Below, one piece after another: positions 46,838 to 58,864 of a stretch of DNA of 64,000 nucleotides. The translations under genes were made by a program, and so were the position numbers. Each line of letters begins with the position of its first letter. Position 1 is the stretch's first letter. Origin of the DNA: Melampsora larici-populina 98AG31 (Eukaryota; Basidiomycota; Pucciniomycetes; Pucciniales; Melampsoraceae); NCBI RefSeq assembly GCF_000204055.1, contig NW_006768832.1:165280-229279 (forward strand), given 5' to 3'. The notes beneath the pieces are model-generated. The model saw only the letters and a program-made list of their open reading frames with translations, was not told the origin of the DNA and made no database searches.

Positions 46838-47301
46838 GGGCTACTCTCCAAACCCTCCTTTCTTTTTTTTGGATCACTCACGACATACCATATACACACT
46901 CACTAACACTAACACTCTAATGTAATACAAAATGCAATTAAAGACTCGCTACTCGTCTCTCATTCATATTTGCAAAATTTCACAGGTAGATGTGTAGATG
47001 TGACCATCTTTTGTTTACTCCGACAACTGAATGTGCATGGGCATAATAAACGCATTATTCATTGGCATAGGCATAGGGGGCATACATAGCATAGGATTGT
47101 AACAATAACAGACAAGAAGGAAAAACAACCATAAGAAAAGCGGAGGCACAACACATACAAAAAGTGGTTTTAAAGTAGATCAAAGAAAGTCACGAAGAAA
47201 AGAATCAATAGAGAGAGGAATCACAAAGCTAGAGGTAGAAAAAGATTAGAGACAAGAAGGAAAGGACACAACCATAAATAAAAACGACAAAAGGTTGTCG
47301 G
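46835..47301. other. MULE 3' non-coding segment
   Basis: Between the LINE tail and the stop of the MULE gene. No gene is seen. Presumably MULE 3' untranslated sequence. Confidence 0.5.
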
Positions 47302-50300
47302 TCACAAACAGGTTACCACTACACCCTCGTGGTTGAGCCAAGAATCAATTTGCTCTTGATGAGTTTCAACCCACTGGGGCATTCTGGAATTGCTGATCGT
47401 GGCCAATTGGTAGTCGCCATATGTCTTTGGAAAAGGCAGCCTGCCATCTGAACGAAGGCTGACAAAGTGATTTCCATTCACAAACGCAAGTAAGATAGGA
47501 GGGTTATTGTTAGGTGCTGTGCGATACGGAAAAAAAGAGTAGCAGTTGCCTTCTTGGCGGTCGAAGAAAATGACAGGGCAGTCGTAAGCACTAGCAATGA
47601 TGTAGCCTAGATAAGGCATCCGCAACCAATAAGCCTGTTTGCATGTGGGACCTTGAGGTTCGAGTCGAACCAGCAGATCTTCCATTAGTTCGGTGACATA
47701 AGACTTGCCCCGGGTTCGCCGAGTCTGCATCCCGCTCTTCATTCCTGAAACAGTTGAAATGAGGTCCTCGTGGTCCTTGCGAAAAGAAGATAGCTCTTCA
47801 CAAAGTCTCATCCGTACCGATGCATAGGATTCGCAGTCGTGCAGGTTGAGTGACGCAGCAATGGCATAGTAGCCACAATTACCCAAAGCGGGTGGATTGA
47901 ATAACGACGTGATGTAGGGAATGATGAAAGCAGGGAGTTGTTTCAAAATGTTGTGGTCTTCGGGGGTTAGGAGGGCCAAGGTTTGAAATATATTTGCTGA
48001 GGACGCAGTCGGAGCCGAAGAAGTAGAAGCAGTTGGTTTCACTGGAGCCGGTGCCTGGAGTTCTTTGGGTTCGATGAATTCAAATGGTTCGTCTGGCATG
48101 GGGAAGACTGCAGAACCAAAAGCGCGGCTGCATTCCAGAGTTTCTCGTACCACTGGATCTTCTCGGTCCTTCTCTAAATCTTCAGCAATCAACAATAAAG
48201 CCACTTCAGGAAGTAGCACTTGTCGAATAAAGCAATCAGCAGTAAGAGGTGATGCTTTTTGTTTGTTGAGATGATTGGCAGAGGAGGTATCTTTGATGAA
48301 GATTGACTCGAGTGTTCGGACTATTATTTTGAAGCCTTGATAACCATAACTAAAAGACACAATTGTCAACATCATCAAACTCATACTAAACGTTGTGAAA
48401 GTTAAGAGAATGATACTGACTATCCAGGGAGCTCTACCTCGATATTCTCCAATTGCCCAGGCATACGGCGACCCATTGAAAGCCTAGTCTTCTTCGCTTC
48501 TTCAAAGAAAGGGGATATTGCTCCATTGTTGACAATTTTGTTGAGAGTCGAAATATAGGTTTTGATGCGACTAAATGAAAGATATTCATGTCAGATAACA
48601 AATCAAGATTGAACAACGTGAACAGTGAACTTACAGAGGTAATCCAATAAAATCGATTGAGGTAGGCCAACCTTTTCTGACACCAAATGGTATGATCTCG
48701 CACTCGTTATGATGTAGTTGACAAAAATCTGCGGTTTGCGTAAACTGTAGATTCAAAATTAAACATAAATATCCGAATATTATGAAGAAAGATATGGTTT
48801 TTCAACTTACAGGAAGGGACATGGCTCCTGTACGCCCAATACCTTTGCGAATGTTTGGAATTGCAAGGAGGATAGCCTTCAATGCAGTGAGCTTGGAAGA
48901 TGGGTCAGCTGGGAGGGGTTCATCACAAAACGGACACAAATTTTCTTCATTTTGTGATTCATCAGAAGATGAATCTAGTACTGCAACTTCTTCCTCATCT
49001 GAAGAATTGATATCAACGTCATCAACATTGTTCTCGGAGTTGGAACTTGGATGATCTTGAGCTTTATCTTGAGCTTCTTGGGCAAGACGACGCTTACAAG
49101 TAGTGACACGATGCCCACCTTCAGAACAATAGCTGCATTTGTTGACACGCCTTTTTTTGGAACTTTCAGCAACTTCAAAATCAGACTTCCATCTTCCCTC
49201 TTCGGAGGCAGCAGTTTGTTTCAAAGTGTTGTTTCGTGGGCGTCCTCGGTTATTGGTCTTCACCTCTGCATTCAAAATTGGTACAAGAGAGAAACGGTTG
49301 GTTTCCAGAAGTGATATCTCGGCAAAAAGTTTGCAAAGGACATGTTCTGGCAAGTCCAAAATATAATTGAATTTCACACGTGCGGCGGCCTGAAGCCCTT
49401 GATAGTTGTCCGGTGGAAGATCCATCGTAAGATGCCATTGGTTATGAACAGCTTCTGGTTGAAGAAAGTCAAAGTTGTCTCGGGCGGTGGCCAGTTCGTG
49501 CGAGCACGGTAAGCCCCAAGCACCTCGAAAAGTTCCAGTGCAAGGTTTCTTGAGCGAATTGGGAAGCAAGCTGTATTGAACCTTTTGATTAAAGAGGACA
49601 AAGATACCAAATGTCATTCAACAATTTGAAGAATATTATAGGAAGAAAGCTTCTTACCTTGAGTTTTTTGAGCGCAAAATGAGACACAATGCCATTCAAC
49701 TTTTTGAAGAATATAGGAAGATCATGAAGCGTCTTTGTCTTCTCAATGCCCACAGAAACATTGATTTCGCTGATCTGATGCTCCTCGAAACGTTTAAAAG
49801 ACTTGAAACAGGTTACAAAATCATTGTTTCGACCGTCGAGAAACCGCTTAGCTCGGAAGTGACTACCTTCTACTCGTGATGTTGAAGAATTACCAAAGTG
49901 AGGGGTTTGACCGGTGAATAAGGTGACAAATTTCTCCGTTTGATGGAGCCAAGTCCGTTCCAGGTATTCGAAGACATTGTGAGATTTTGCCATTTCGGTA
50001 ACTGCCTCAAGATTAGCATTGTAATCAGTCTGGGTTGATGAGGCCACGAAGTTGTTCCAAAGCTTCATGAAGGTGGTCCAATCGGGTTCCAAAAATTTGT
50101 TCTTGCAATTTTTTGCAATATTGACGTTGATATGCCAGATACACAAAATGTGTACTGACTCAGGGAATACAGTTGCAATTGCATTGAACAGGGCTGGCTT
50201 GGCGTCAGTTGCAAACGTCTTAGGTGAGTTGACTGTAACAGACTGGTCTTCACTAGTAAAAATGACGTCTTTGAGCTGTGTGAGGGCCCATTCGTATTGG

Positions 50301-51123
50301 GATTCGATTTCACTGCTCATGAAGCACATGGCAACGGTGAAAGAACGGTGAGTGTTGGTAGTTCCAACGATATGTAATAGAGGAAGATTGAACCTGTTTG
50401 TTTTGTATGTGCAGTTGAGTGAGAGAACAGTTGGAAATCGGCGAGTGAGAGATATTGCTGAGGGACTAGCAAAAAAAAGGTTGAGAAGTGTGCCGTTTTC
50501 AGCAGTTAATGATTGGTGAGCCCAGTTACTAGCGGTGATTAAATCAAACAGCCCTTGAACAGGTGTTCGTCCGTCTAGCCAGTTAATCCTAAGACGAGAC
50601 CGTACATTGTGAATATCGCGGACTAAGGGTTGAGACCCGGGTTCTACATCGATGAGAGTTCGAATTTGTGCCGCTCGAACTCCAGCCGAAGACAAGATGT
50701 CAATTTGATCGCGAATTTCAGGTTGGAATCGACGATAAATTGCCAAATTGTGGGGTTTAGCAAAAGGAGGGTGATCATGACTCAGTTTCACCGGATGCTT
50801 GATATTGTAAGTAACAATCCATCGATCCAGTGAGGCACGATAGTTGAGGGAGACTTCGAACATACATCCCGTCTTTTTGGAGGATGTGGATCAACCTCGG
50901 CTGTTGATATGTGTCTATCACCTAATGAACATCGAAGATAGATCCTGATGGTGGTCTGGTGTTCGGTCTTGTGGCTCTTGATGGCCAGTGCGTAGCCTTG
51001 ATGGCGGGCAACCGCATTCATGTACATGATACCATTGTCCATCTGTAGAAAGCGTTTCCCAGCTTTAGGTCCTTCAAGTAAGCGTATAGGTTGAGCCCCT
51101 TTTGGAGTAAGATGTTCGTAAGC
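47302..51123 (-). pseudogene. MULE transposase fused to OTU cysteine protease, frameshifted
   Basis: One multi-exon gene: about 51123-50880, 50880-49658, 49581-48811, 48744-48635, 48570-48421, 48349-47302. All joins from 50880 on are in phase, roughly 1180 aa overall. Domains in order: FAR1/WRKY-GCM1-like DNA-binding region (RHQGYALAIKSH..RCSLG..KKTGCMFEV..HDH); MULE DDE core with LNCTYKTNRFNLPLLHIVG, ATDAKPALFNA and HILCIWHINVNI; SWIM finger (TGTFRGAWGLPCSHE); zinc knuckle CSYCSEGGHRVTTC; acidic linker; C-terminal OTU domain with catalytic Cys block GNCGYYAIAASL (about 47886-47852) and His block NGNHFVSL. The frameshift lies in the FAR1 region near an A5 run at about 50880, hence pseudogene or sequencing error. 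Roles: transposition, and a possible deubiquitinase-like activity. The partner relationship is inferred from the fusion. Confidence 0.85.
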
Positions 51124-51133
51124 CTGCGTTCAA

Positions 51134-51827
51134 TCAGTGAAAGATGGAGTTCGAATTGAAAAGCTTACCGATTAGGGGCCAGTCGCCATCTCGTTCATTT
51201 GCTGTGGTAAGGGTAAGCGCATCGATGCCCATGATTGGATCAATCAGATTAGGAGCAGGTGCATGAGATTCAATACCAATTGTGGTTGTATCACTTTGTG
51301 TCGATTGAATAGGAGTAGATGTTAAAAGAGTTGGCAGAACGGTTATGAATAGGTGAAACGGTATGAATAGGACTAGGTGGATCGTTTTGAAGAGAGGAAA
51401 CGGTATGAACAGGCGAAACGGTATGAATTGGAATAGATGGAACGGCTTGAATAGGTGAAACAGTTTGAATGGGTGAAACGGTTTGAACAGAAGAAACGGT
51501 TTGAATAGGCGAAACGGTGGTATGAATAGGTGGAACGGGGACACTTTGAGGAACGTTGATAGAAATATTAGTGAAAGGGGGTGCAAGGTAAGCAGGATGG
51601 GGCCAGTGGTGATAGGTTACACCTGGAGGTTGGTGATAGGGAACACCGGGAGGTGGGTACCAGTAACTGGCTGGTTGGTTAAAGTGGTTATGAGGAGGGT
51701 GAGCGTGAGCAATATATGGAAAAGGTGGGTAATGTTGATCATGAATCGGAGGAGGTGGATTCTGATCTGAAACGTTTGACGACTGTATAACTTCGCCCAA
51801 TGTATGTGGGGTAGATTGGGTGGGCAT
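51134..51827 (-). pseudogene. Proline-rich N-terminal ORF of the MULE
   Basis: A minus-strand frame starting MPTQSTPHTLGEV is rich in Pro, His and Tyr, then contains repeated VSPIQTV/VSPIHTV heptad-like units (about 51340-51530). At about 51330 the protein-like sequence moves to another frame (TSTPIQSTQSDTTTIG..NERDGDWPLIG, to about 51165), so a frameshift is likely. It may be the N-terminus of the transposase gene or a separate small protein. Joining to the FAR1 exon at 51123 does not work in phase without a further correction. Function unknown. Confidence 0.5.
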
Positions 51828-52384
51828 AACTAGGCTTTTCGATCTGCCAAAGTTGTACTGTTTGGGTGGGGATTAATCTTGTATGAGACACAATTCGTAC
51901 AAGGGTGGGGATTAATTTGGTAGTTGTATGGGGGGTTGATGTATTATGCGGAGGGTTAAGGGGTTGTGAGGATTGGGATTGAATGGTGAAAACGAGTAAG
52001 GTTAAAGGTAGTGTGTGAGCGGGAAAGGTGATTAAGCAGGCAAGGGGAAGGGAGGGAAAAGGGTGAAGTTAACCTTGGAAGGAGATGTGTTATATGTAGA
52101 AGTGAGATGGTACGTACTTTACTCTCACCCTCCATCTCCATTTGGCCCTGTGTGTACTGATTATGCTGTTCGGTCCGGGCGCCAGTGGTTTAGCAGCCCC
52201 TGAGACAAACATTTATTTGTTTTAATTTGATTGATTGCCCCTTTTGAGTCAAGGAATGACATAAAAGGGCTGTGGGATGTGACAACGCCCACGTAAATAG
52301 CCCGTGTGGAGCCCTCTAAGGTCCGAGCTCAGCCAAAATGTGAGATTTTTGTCGGGTACTATTGGGTATTACCCCAAACAGGGC
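51828..52384. other. MULE 5' non-coding region
   Basis: Between the Pro-rich ORF and the right terminal repeat. No gene; expected to include the element's promoter (minus strand). Confidence 0.5.
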
Positions 52385-52427
52385 GGGCGCCGGATATCTC
52401 TTAAGCGGGCTAGATTTAGTAGGATCC
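52385..52427 (-). repeat. Right terminal inverted repeat of the MULE
   Basis: Reverse complement begins GGATCCT then ACTAAATCTAGCCCG and GATATCCGGCGCCC, matching 40744-40785. Confidence 0.8.
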
Positions 52428-54010
52428 CAGTATTATTCCCGTGATTTTTAGAAATAAAGAAATCTCAACACTATTGTAGTGTTATTCCAATCTGAGCACA
52501 ACAAAACACAACTTTAATTACTAGCAAAAGCAACAATCAGTTTGATTGTTATTCCAATGAAGACTTATAGTCTTATCACACGTAAAGAAATCTCTCCTTT
52601 GATGTAAAGGGGCAATTTAGTGAACTTAGTACTGCTAAAGTAATTTAATGATGATTAAAAACACTCTAACAAAAGTATAAGATGAGTAAAAAGGGGAACA
52701 AAAGCCCGTAAAATCCTTAACAATAGTATATATCCCTCTAACAACCTTCAAAAATGGTCAACAACCTCCAAAAACCCTCAAAAACCGTCAAAATCAACAG
52801 AAAATTCTCCAATGTAACCATATGATGTCATTATTATTATTGTTTGTAATGATTCAAGGCGTGAATTTAATCAATTGATGTTAATAAATGATGAACAGAT
52901 CTTCTTATGATGAATACAGGTGATTTTTTCCTAATATTCATAGCTGAAATCCATTTTTGGAATTACAAATTTTTTGTAAAGTTGTTCAATTTTTGATTAC
53001 TATAGCTCATTTGATAGCCCTCGTGATGCTGATCATTTATCACCCCCATATCATCTGTTTCTGATGTGTGATGAATAAGTTATTGAGTTGTAAAGATTAA
53101 GAAAATAAAGTTTTGTCATGTAAATGTCACATGTAACCTCCAAATTCGAAATTCACTCCAGTTTCTTTGTTGCCTTATAACTTTTTCACTACTCCTCCGT
53201 TACTAATTATTTAAAGGTTGCACATTATGAAACCAATGATTCTGCGTCGAATGAACTATTACACACCCAATTCTGACAAGTCTTTCCATATGTAATTAAC
53301 TAAAAACCTCCATTTTTGACAAATTTTGACTATTTTCACGTCTAATAATGATTTTTCTTCTATCAAAAGATCATTCCACAGCACTCCAATCAATCGCACA
53401 GCACTAAAATCAATCTGAAAAACTCTTGGCGCAATCGATCCATCAATGACATCACTACACAGGAATTAATACCATAGTACCCTTTTTCAAAATTTCCCTT
53501 TTCTTGAATAATTTCACATCCCTTATCAATCCTCGTGATTAAAGTTGCTGATGACTAATATTGCCCTTCCATTTCACAATAAAACCTTCCTGAACCAATA
53601 ACTCTTATAATAATAACCTAAAAACCACTTTCCAGCCTTTCATACCCATATTTTCGAATTTTCCTTCAACTTTCTTAATATTCTTCTTCTTCTTTCATTC
53701 TTTTCATAACAGTTTCCATTCCTTAAGATCCAAACTGAATGTTCTTCTTCCTCAAATCCCTTCTTACTAATTCCTTTAATTTGATTCTCACTCTTATACT
53801 ATTTTTATTGATCTTTTCGAATTTTTCTCCACTCTGAGATGGTCTTATCAATTGCTTATGTAATATATGATTTGAAAGATAATGAAATGAGGATTATGAA
53901 TCAACTATGATACCCTTGATGACTAATAACTTCAATAATAAATTTGCCTTTGACCGAAAATACAAATTTTCACACAATTTTTAAATTTTTTGCTTAAGTA
54001 GAGATCTTGC
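52428..54010. other. AT-rich non-coding desert
   Basis: About 1.6 kb of strongly AT-rich DNA with no open frame of note and no repeat I could define. Several TTTTTCGAATTTT-like motifs occur. Confidence 0.6.
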
Positions 54011-55739
54011 TCACCACACCGCTAATAAAGCAAAGGCTTTAGGACAATCTAATAGTTTACTGGCGTTATTCCAGTACACTTTAATTTTCTCCTTTCGTAG
54101 TTTGGATTGAACGATTTTCTGTGCCCGTTTGTACCTGTTGCAATAAAGTAGAAAGTGTTCAGTAGTTTCTTTTACATGACAGTTTGGGCATAAAGGTGAA
54201 TCTGTGAGTGTTCTTTTAAAGAGATGGGCATTTAGTGGGCTGTGTTTTGCCCTCATGCAATTGCCGCAGCTCTTCCTTTCTCCATACTTAATAGTTTTTC
54301 TGAAATTTCTTGAGGTTTAGTTTTGAAAGGATTTTTTCCTGGTCTCATGATCACCTTCTTGATGTTATATTCTTCCTTTGTCCGTTTCTTGATGCTACCT
54401 AGGCTCAATGGTAATTCAATTGAGTTCGTTCCACTTGTAGCTGCATTCTTGGCCAGCTCGTCAGCCTTTTCGTTGAGTTCAATGCCTGTGTGGCCAGGTG
54501 TCCAGTATAGTCAAATCTTGGTGTTAGCGGGTAATCGTTTTAAGCTGCTTCGTATCTTGATAACAAAGTGTTGTCCTGATGCTTGTCTTGGAGCATTATG
54601 GACTAGTCGAAGTACTCCTTGATTATTGCTAAAGATTGCTAGGTCATTATAACACGGTCGATGGCGTCTGAAGATTTCATTTGCCAGTTCCGTGGCTTGT
54701 AAGAACCCCAGTAATTCTGCTTCGTGGTTTGAGTAGTTGTCTATTGAGTTGATGGTCACTGTTTTACTAGTCGATCCGGTCACTGCTGCGGCTCCTCCCC
54801 CTTCGGCACTGACTGAACCATCCGTGAAAATGATCAGCGAGTTCTTCTCCTCTTCCTCTTTGACTTGTTTTGGGATCAGATCTTTTGCTTCATCTTTCGT
54901 CTTGTCAAAATTGTTAAGTACACCAATGTTAGGTGTCCATGGAACAAGAGAGTGTGCAAAGATTGTTTCAATTCTCTCCTCTGCGAGTTTGCGGAAAGTT
55001 GGGTAGTCTAGTACTTCTTGAATTGGGCCTTTATGTTTTGATGGCCTGAGCTTGAGCTCGTGTCTGATGAAAACTTGTGTTGGGTGGTTATTGGGTGCTG
55101 CTAGTCTCTTCAGGAGGAAGTTGTGGTGTCTTTTCGTCGCTATCATCGAGAACGGTGTGATATAGGCATTGTGATTGAGCATCTCTGTCGAAGTGCCTTT
55201 GAAGGCTCCTAAGATGATTCTGAGGCTTGCATTCTGTAGTTGAGATAGGATCCTATTTGTCTTGCCGAAGGTTCTCTCGTTTAGCCATACTATACTGCCA
55301 TATAATACTCGTGGGAGTAAGATAGCGAGTGTCAGACGTTTGATCTCACCCGGCGAGAGGCCTGAATAGCACTTGTTTAATCTTTGGAGTTGATGTAAGG
55401 TGAAGTCTCCTGCTTTCTTGATGTGTTTGAGGTGCTGGTTAAACAATAGCTTTGTGTTGAACCAGACTCCTAGCCATCTCACCAATTGCTGAGGTTCTAG
55501 CGTTGTGTCTCCAAATTGGAAGCTGAGGGGTTCTTTGAGTCGTTTGTTCGTGAAATGAATCAATTGCGCTTTCTTCCTGTCGAAGATTGCTCCGTGGGTG
55601 TTGGCCCAAGTTAGCGATTCTGTAGCTTGTTGTTGAAGGTTGACCATGTTGGTTTCCAGAGATTTCGACGCCACTACATGGACCACGTCATCGATGAATC
55701 CAATCGAGAGTTTTTGTGAGGCTGGGTCTAGACCGTCTA
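54011..55739 (-). pseudogene. Decayed 5'-truncated LINE copy (ORF2 RT end, RNase H, C-terminus)
   Basis: Minus-strand remnant related to ORF2 of the LINE at 42103-46026 but clearly diverged. It begins at the RT catalytic region (SIGFIDDVVHVVA, near 55735), covers the thumb (LVRWLGVWFNTKLLFNQH), RNase H (IFTDGSVSAEGGGAAAV, FSNNQG) and the terminal zinc motif (CPNCHVKETTEHFLLYC, near 54190). A TGA interrupts the RNase H region where the protein continues LYWTPGH (about 54510), and a further frame break lies near 54260. It abuts a GC-rich patch on its upstream side, so everything before the RT active site is lost. It belongs to a related but distinct subfamily. Confidence 0.9.
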
Positions 55740-56190
55740 CCACTGCGGAAGCGCAGCCGGCCCGCAGACGGTCTGCGTTGCCGGTCTCAAGACCGGCAAA
55801 ACCCTCCGGTGGTGTAAATGTGAAGGTGTTTTTGGCCAAATGCCCCGGCCGATCTCACGCTCGAAATTTGACATCAGCCCTACACCACAGAGGTGTCTTG
55901 GCCGCCTACAGGCGGCCATGGCAGGCCAGCGGCAGACCGCCAGCCTTTGCATAGGGGCAGGCCGTCTGCCAATAGCCCTCACGCGAGACGCCTGCCAGGC
56001 GCCTACTGACTTCGCCTGCAGGCCGGCTGGATTTTGCCTGCAGGCCGGCTGTGATCTGCCTTCCAACGGTCAGCAGGCACCATCGCCCGACGCATTCTTT
56101 TCAGCTCTTGTATCGGGCATTTCCCGGGATTCGGACATTGGTTACGGGTAGCTCGGGCTCAGCTCAGCTCAGCCTCAGCTCAGCAGCTCG
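55740..56190. repeat. GC-rich palindromic patch plus (GCTCA)n run
   Basis: About 400 bp much richer in G+C than its surroundings, packed with short inverted repeats: CCGGTCTCAAGACCGG, GGCCGCCTACAGGCGGCC and two copies of TTTGCCTGCAGGCCGGCTG-like sequence (about 56002-56050). It ends with a GCTCA/AGCTC simple repeat (about 56150-56190). It may be a MITE or another foldback element. Its boundaries are not defined. Confidence 0.6.
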
Positions 56191-56393
56191 CGGTACATAA
56201 AAATCATCAAAACCGATGAATTTCATGGTCACAATCTATTACAATTTGGAGGGAGGAACTCCGAACTGTGACAAACACTTTCAATAATAAAAAATTCAAG
56301 GAGAAAAAAAACTAGCAGAAGCAGAACATTTGTTTTGTACTTTTCTTGATTCAATAAACATGAATATTAATAAAGGAAAGAGGTATGTTAATT

Positions 56394-58578
56394 CTAATTT
56401 GCTGCTGGATTGTGGATCGAGCTAGTATTAGATCCAGACGGAGTCGGATTCGCTCCGCCCCCAGCGATGCGTGCCATGATGGCTTCGTCTGATGGCAAGT
56501 CCAAAGTGACTTTTGGCTCTCGTTCTTGCAGGTGCTTGAACCAAACTTTGCCATCGAAGTACTCGCGGTCCTCCTCATAGACAATTTGATAAAAGCTACC
56601 ACAGAACGATGTCAGTCAATGAAAATCATATGTAACTATATGATTGCTCACGCAGTCGTATAGTCTTCATTCCCCTTCAATCGCAGCTCGGAAAGCTTCC
56701 AATCCACTACAGCCCAAATGGATTCAGATCCTCTACCCCCTTTGAGCACCAACCGCGCCGCTTCTCGACGCTGAGCAGAAAGAGAAATGGTATGAGCAAG
56801 TAGTTTTCCAAAAGGGATCATTTCCTTTGACTCACAAGATAGGCAATTCGTGCCCGTGTTGGCCGGTCGGTCGCTGCCCAAACGACTTCCACGCCAACCT
56901 TCTCACCGGCAACTCCACACCTCACAGCCACCTTGAGTTTAACTATACACAATTAATCAAATGTTGTATATGTTGTGAATTGTAATAACTTACGCGTTGG
57001 ACCATGCCTTTGATATTCGGAACCGCCACGTCAACCCGCTCTTTGGTTTTAGAATCGTGAATGCCTACCAAGAGCTGTCTTGGTGGTGAGTTTCACTGCT
57101 CCCAAATAAATACGAGAGATGAGCAAGTGGAAGACTACCTACAACGTTGTGCAATTTTTCTCTAGCATGTTTGCCAGCCTTTTTTAGGGCGCTGGCATAG
57201 GTCTGTGCGTCAGGGGCTTCTTCCACTCCGCAGATCTGGCGAGGAAGGTGCTCGGCCGCGAATACCGCGCCTTCTTTCGCAACGGTTTTCTAAAGTATAC
57301 CAAACATTAGAGCGAGTCAGATCCTTATAAGATACCAGTGTAAAGTAAAGGTACCTTACCTTGATAGTATTGAATAACGAGTCTGGAAGATACCCTTCCG
57401 ACACGCTTTCGAGCGCGGTATACGACTGGATTATCGGTGAGAAAAGGAGTTTGAGGGCCAAGGGGTTGATCAACCCCTTGGCAAGTGCAATGTATATCGA
57501 TGTCAATTCTCTGTTTGAACATTTGATATGTACATAAGACAGAAGCCTTACCAGAAGTTTGGAGCTGGGGCGCCACTTTAGGGCGCTGTTAGGTTTGGCC
57601 AAGGCGGATGCTGGTGCTTGTCCTAATTCGGTTTCAGGTGATGGACCTCGAGGTGGTGCTTGTTGCGAAGCAAGTGCAGCAACAGCCCTTGTGATCGTCG
57701 CAAATTGATCAGTTAACGTGTCAATCTTACCATTGACACGTGCTAACTCCATGAGGAGTTTGGAATTCGCGGTGACCTGACCCAAATGCCGGTTGGTCTC
57801 ACCATATACCTGACCAAGTCGAAATTAAAAAGATATACAAAAAAAATTGATTAAACGACAACTTGAATGAAAGAAACGAAAAGAGAAGAAATCAACAAGT
57901 CTGAACAGACTTACCTCCGCTTGGTCCTTCGCGTAAGCAAGAAAAGGGCCTTCCAAACCACACCTCATCGCCATTGCGTGAAAGGTTTGCATGGTTGGGG
58001 CGGGGAGGGGACTTGAAAACATAGCTGGCCCGTCGCTGACTTCATCTGCTAGTCGATTAGGGTTTGGTAAGTCGAGATCTCGGAAATTTCGCAAATCTTG
58101 TTGATATGCGAGACCGCCGGATGGCGGTTCAGCACCAGCTTGTGTGCTGAAGCGTTGACCTGAGGGGGATCGAGACCGGTCATCGCGTTCTCTTCGAGGT
58201 GGATACTCCAAGCGGCCTTCGACATGAGGGTTGGGAGTCCTCTTGTGATTCATATTGCGAGAGGACTCCCCACCCTCATGTCGACCTCGATGGGAGTCCA
58301 ACGAGCCTGGTTAACGAAGTGATAGTGAGGTAAGGTGGGATGATTCACCTGTAAGATATCATAACCGTTTACTCTCACTGTTTGAATGGTTCCTGAGCGA
58401 GCCATGGTTATTGAAACCTTGAATTGATCCACCTTGGGATGGCATCTCGAGCCCTTCGCCAAGGTCGAGACTACCTCGGCCACGGAATTGACCACCTAAC
58501 AAAAGATGTCTGTCAGTACATACAAAAAGAGTAACGCCCACTCAACTTACTGAAATTGTACGGTGTTTCTGTGTTCAT
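56394..58578 (-). CDS. Intact orphan protein, 10 exons
   Basis: Exons 58578-58551, 58495-58379, 58306-57915, 57809-57552, 57476-57360, 57289-57143, 57074-56994, 56931-56836, 56770-56652, 56595-56394 join in phase to 518 aa, starting MNTETPYNF. I do not recognise a family. Residues 1-110 are Gly/Arg/Ser-rich and charged (RRERDDRSRSPSG, RGG-like), suggestive of nucleic-acid binding or disorder. The middle has a short coiled-coil-like stretch (LMELARVNGKIDTLTDQFATI). The C-terminal 230 residues look globular, with QTYASALKKAGKHAREKLH, LLVGIHDSKTKERVDVAVP, IWAVVDWKLSELRLKG and FYQIVYEEDREYFDGKVWF. Clean splicing and no stops argue for a functional gene, although it lies between transposons. It is divergent from the gene at 58865, with 286 bp between starts. 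Confidence 0.7.
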
Positions 58579-58864
58579 GGTGAACTCGAAAGCTCTCGAT
58601 AAGTTCTGGGAGGAAGTTGGTGGCGAATTTTTGGGTCAGAATGATGAAAGCCCAACCTCACAGGTTTGGGCTTGCACCTTCCCAAAATAGGAGGCCAGGG
58701 GGAGCCGTGGGCCACATTTGACAGATCTGTGTGGCCCACAGGTTGACAGCTGATCGATCTGTTGGTCAAGAAAACTTCTCGAATACTTCGCAAAGATTTC
58801 GTTTGTTTGAATTTTGTTCGATATTGAATATATCGAATAAAACTTCACCTCCCGCCTTTAAACG
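58579..58864. promoter_or_regulatory. Shared divergent promoter region with palindrome
   Basis: 286 bp separate two divergent ATGs. It contains a perfect inverted repeat GTGGGCCACA..TGTGGCCCAC (58707-58739, 10 bp arms, 13 nt loop), and the loop holds AGATCT. A second weaker inverted repeat around CCCAAACCTGTGAGGTTGGG lies at about 58654-58673. These could be binding sites for a dimeric regulator or remnants of element ends. Confidence 0.45.

Larger units (their letters stand above)
40744..52427 (-). mobile_element. Mutator-like element (MULE) with OTU protease, carrying a nested LINE
   Basis: Outer inverted repeats: left 40744-40785 and right 52427-52385, each beginning GGATCC, sharing ACTAAATCTAGCCCG and then GATATCCGGCGCCC, with a 6-7 bp divergent spacer in the middle. 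The minus-strand gene between them encodes a MULE transposase fused to an OTU-type protease. A 5.97 kb LINE (40862-46834) lies just inside the left repeat; without it the element would be about 5.7 kb. No convincing 8-11 bp target duplication is seen: the flanks share only GTATT at slightly different distances. The coding sequence has at least one frameshift, so this copy is probably inactive. That these repeats belong to this transposase is inferred from position. Confidence 0.75.

Noticed and set aside
52430..52445. MULE target-site duplication based on GTATT
   Set aside because: The five shared bases sit at different distances from the two ends and are shorter than the 8-11 bp expected for Mutator elements.
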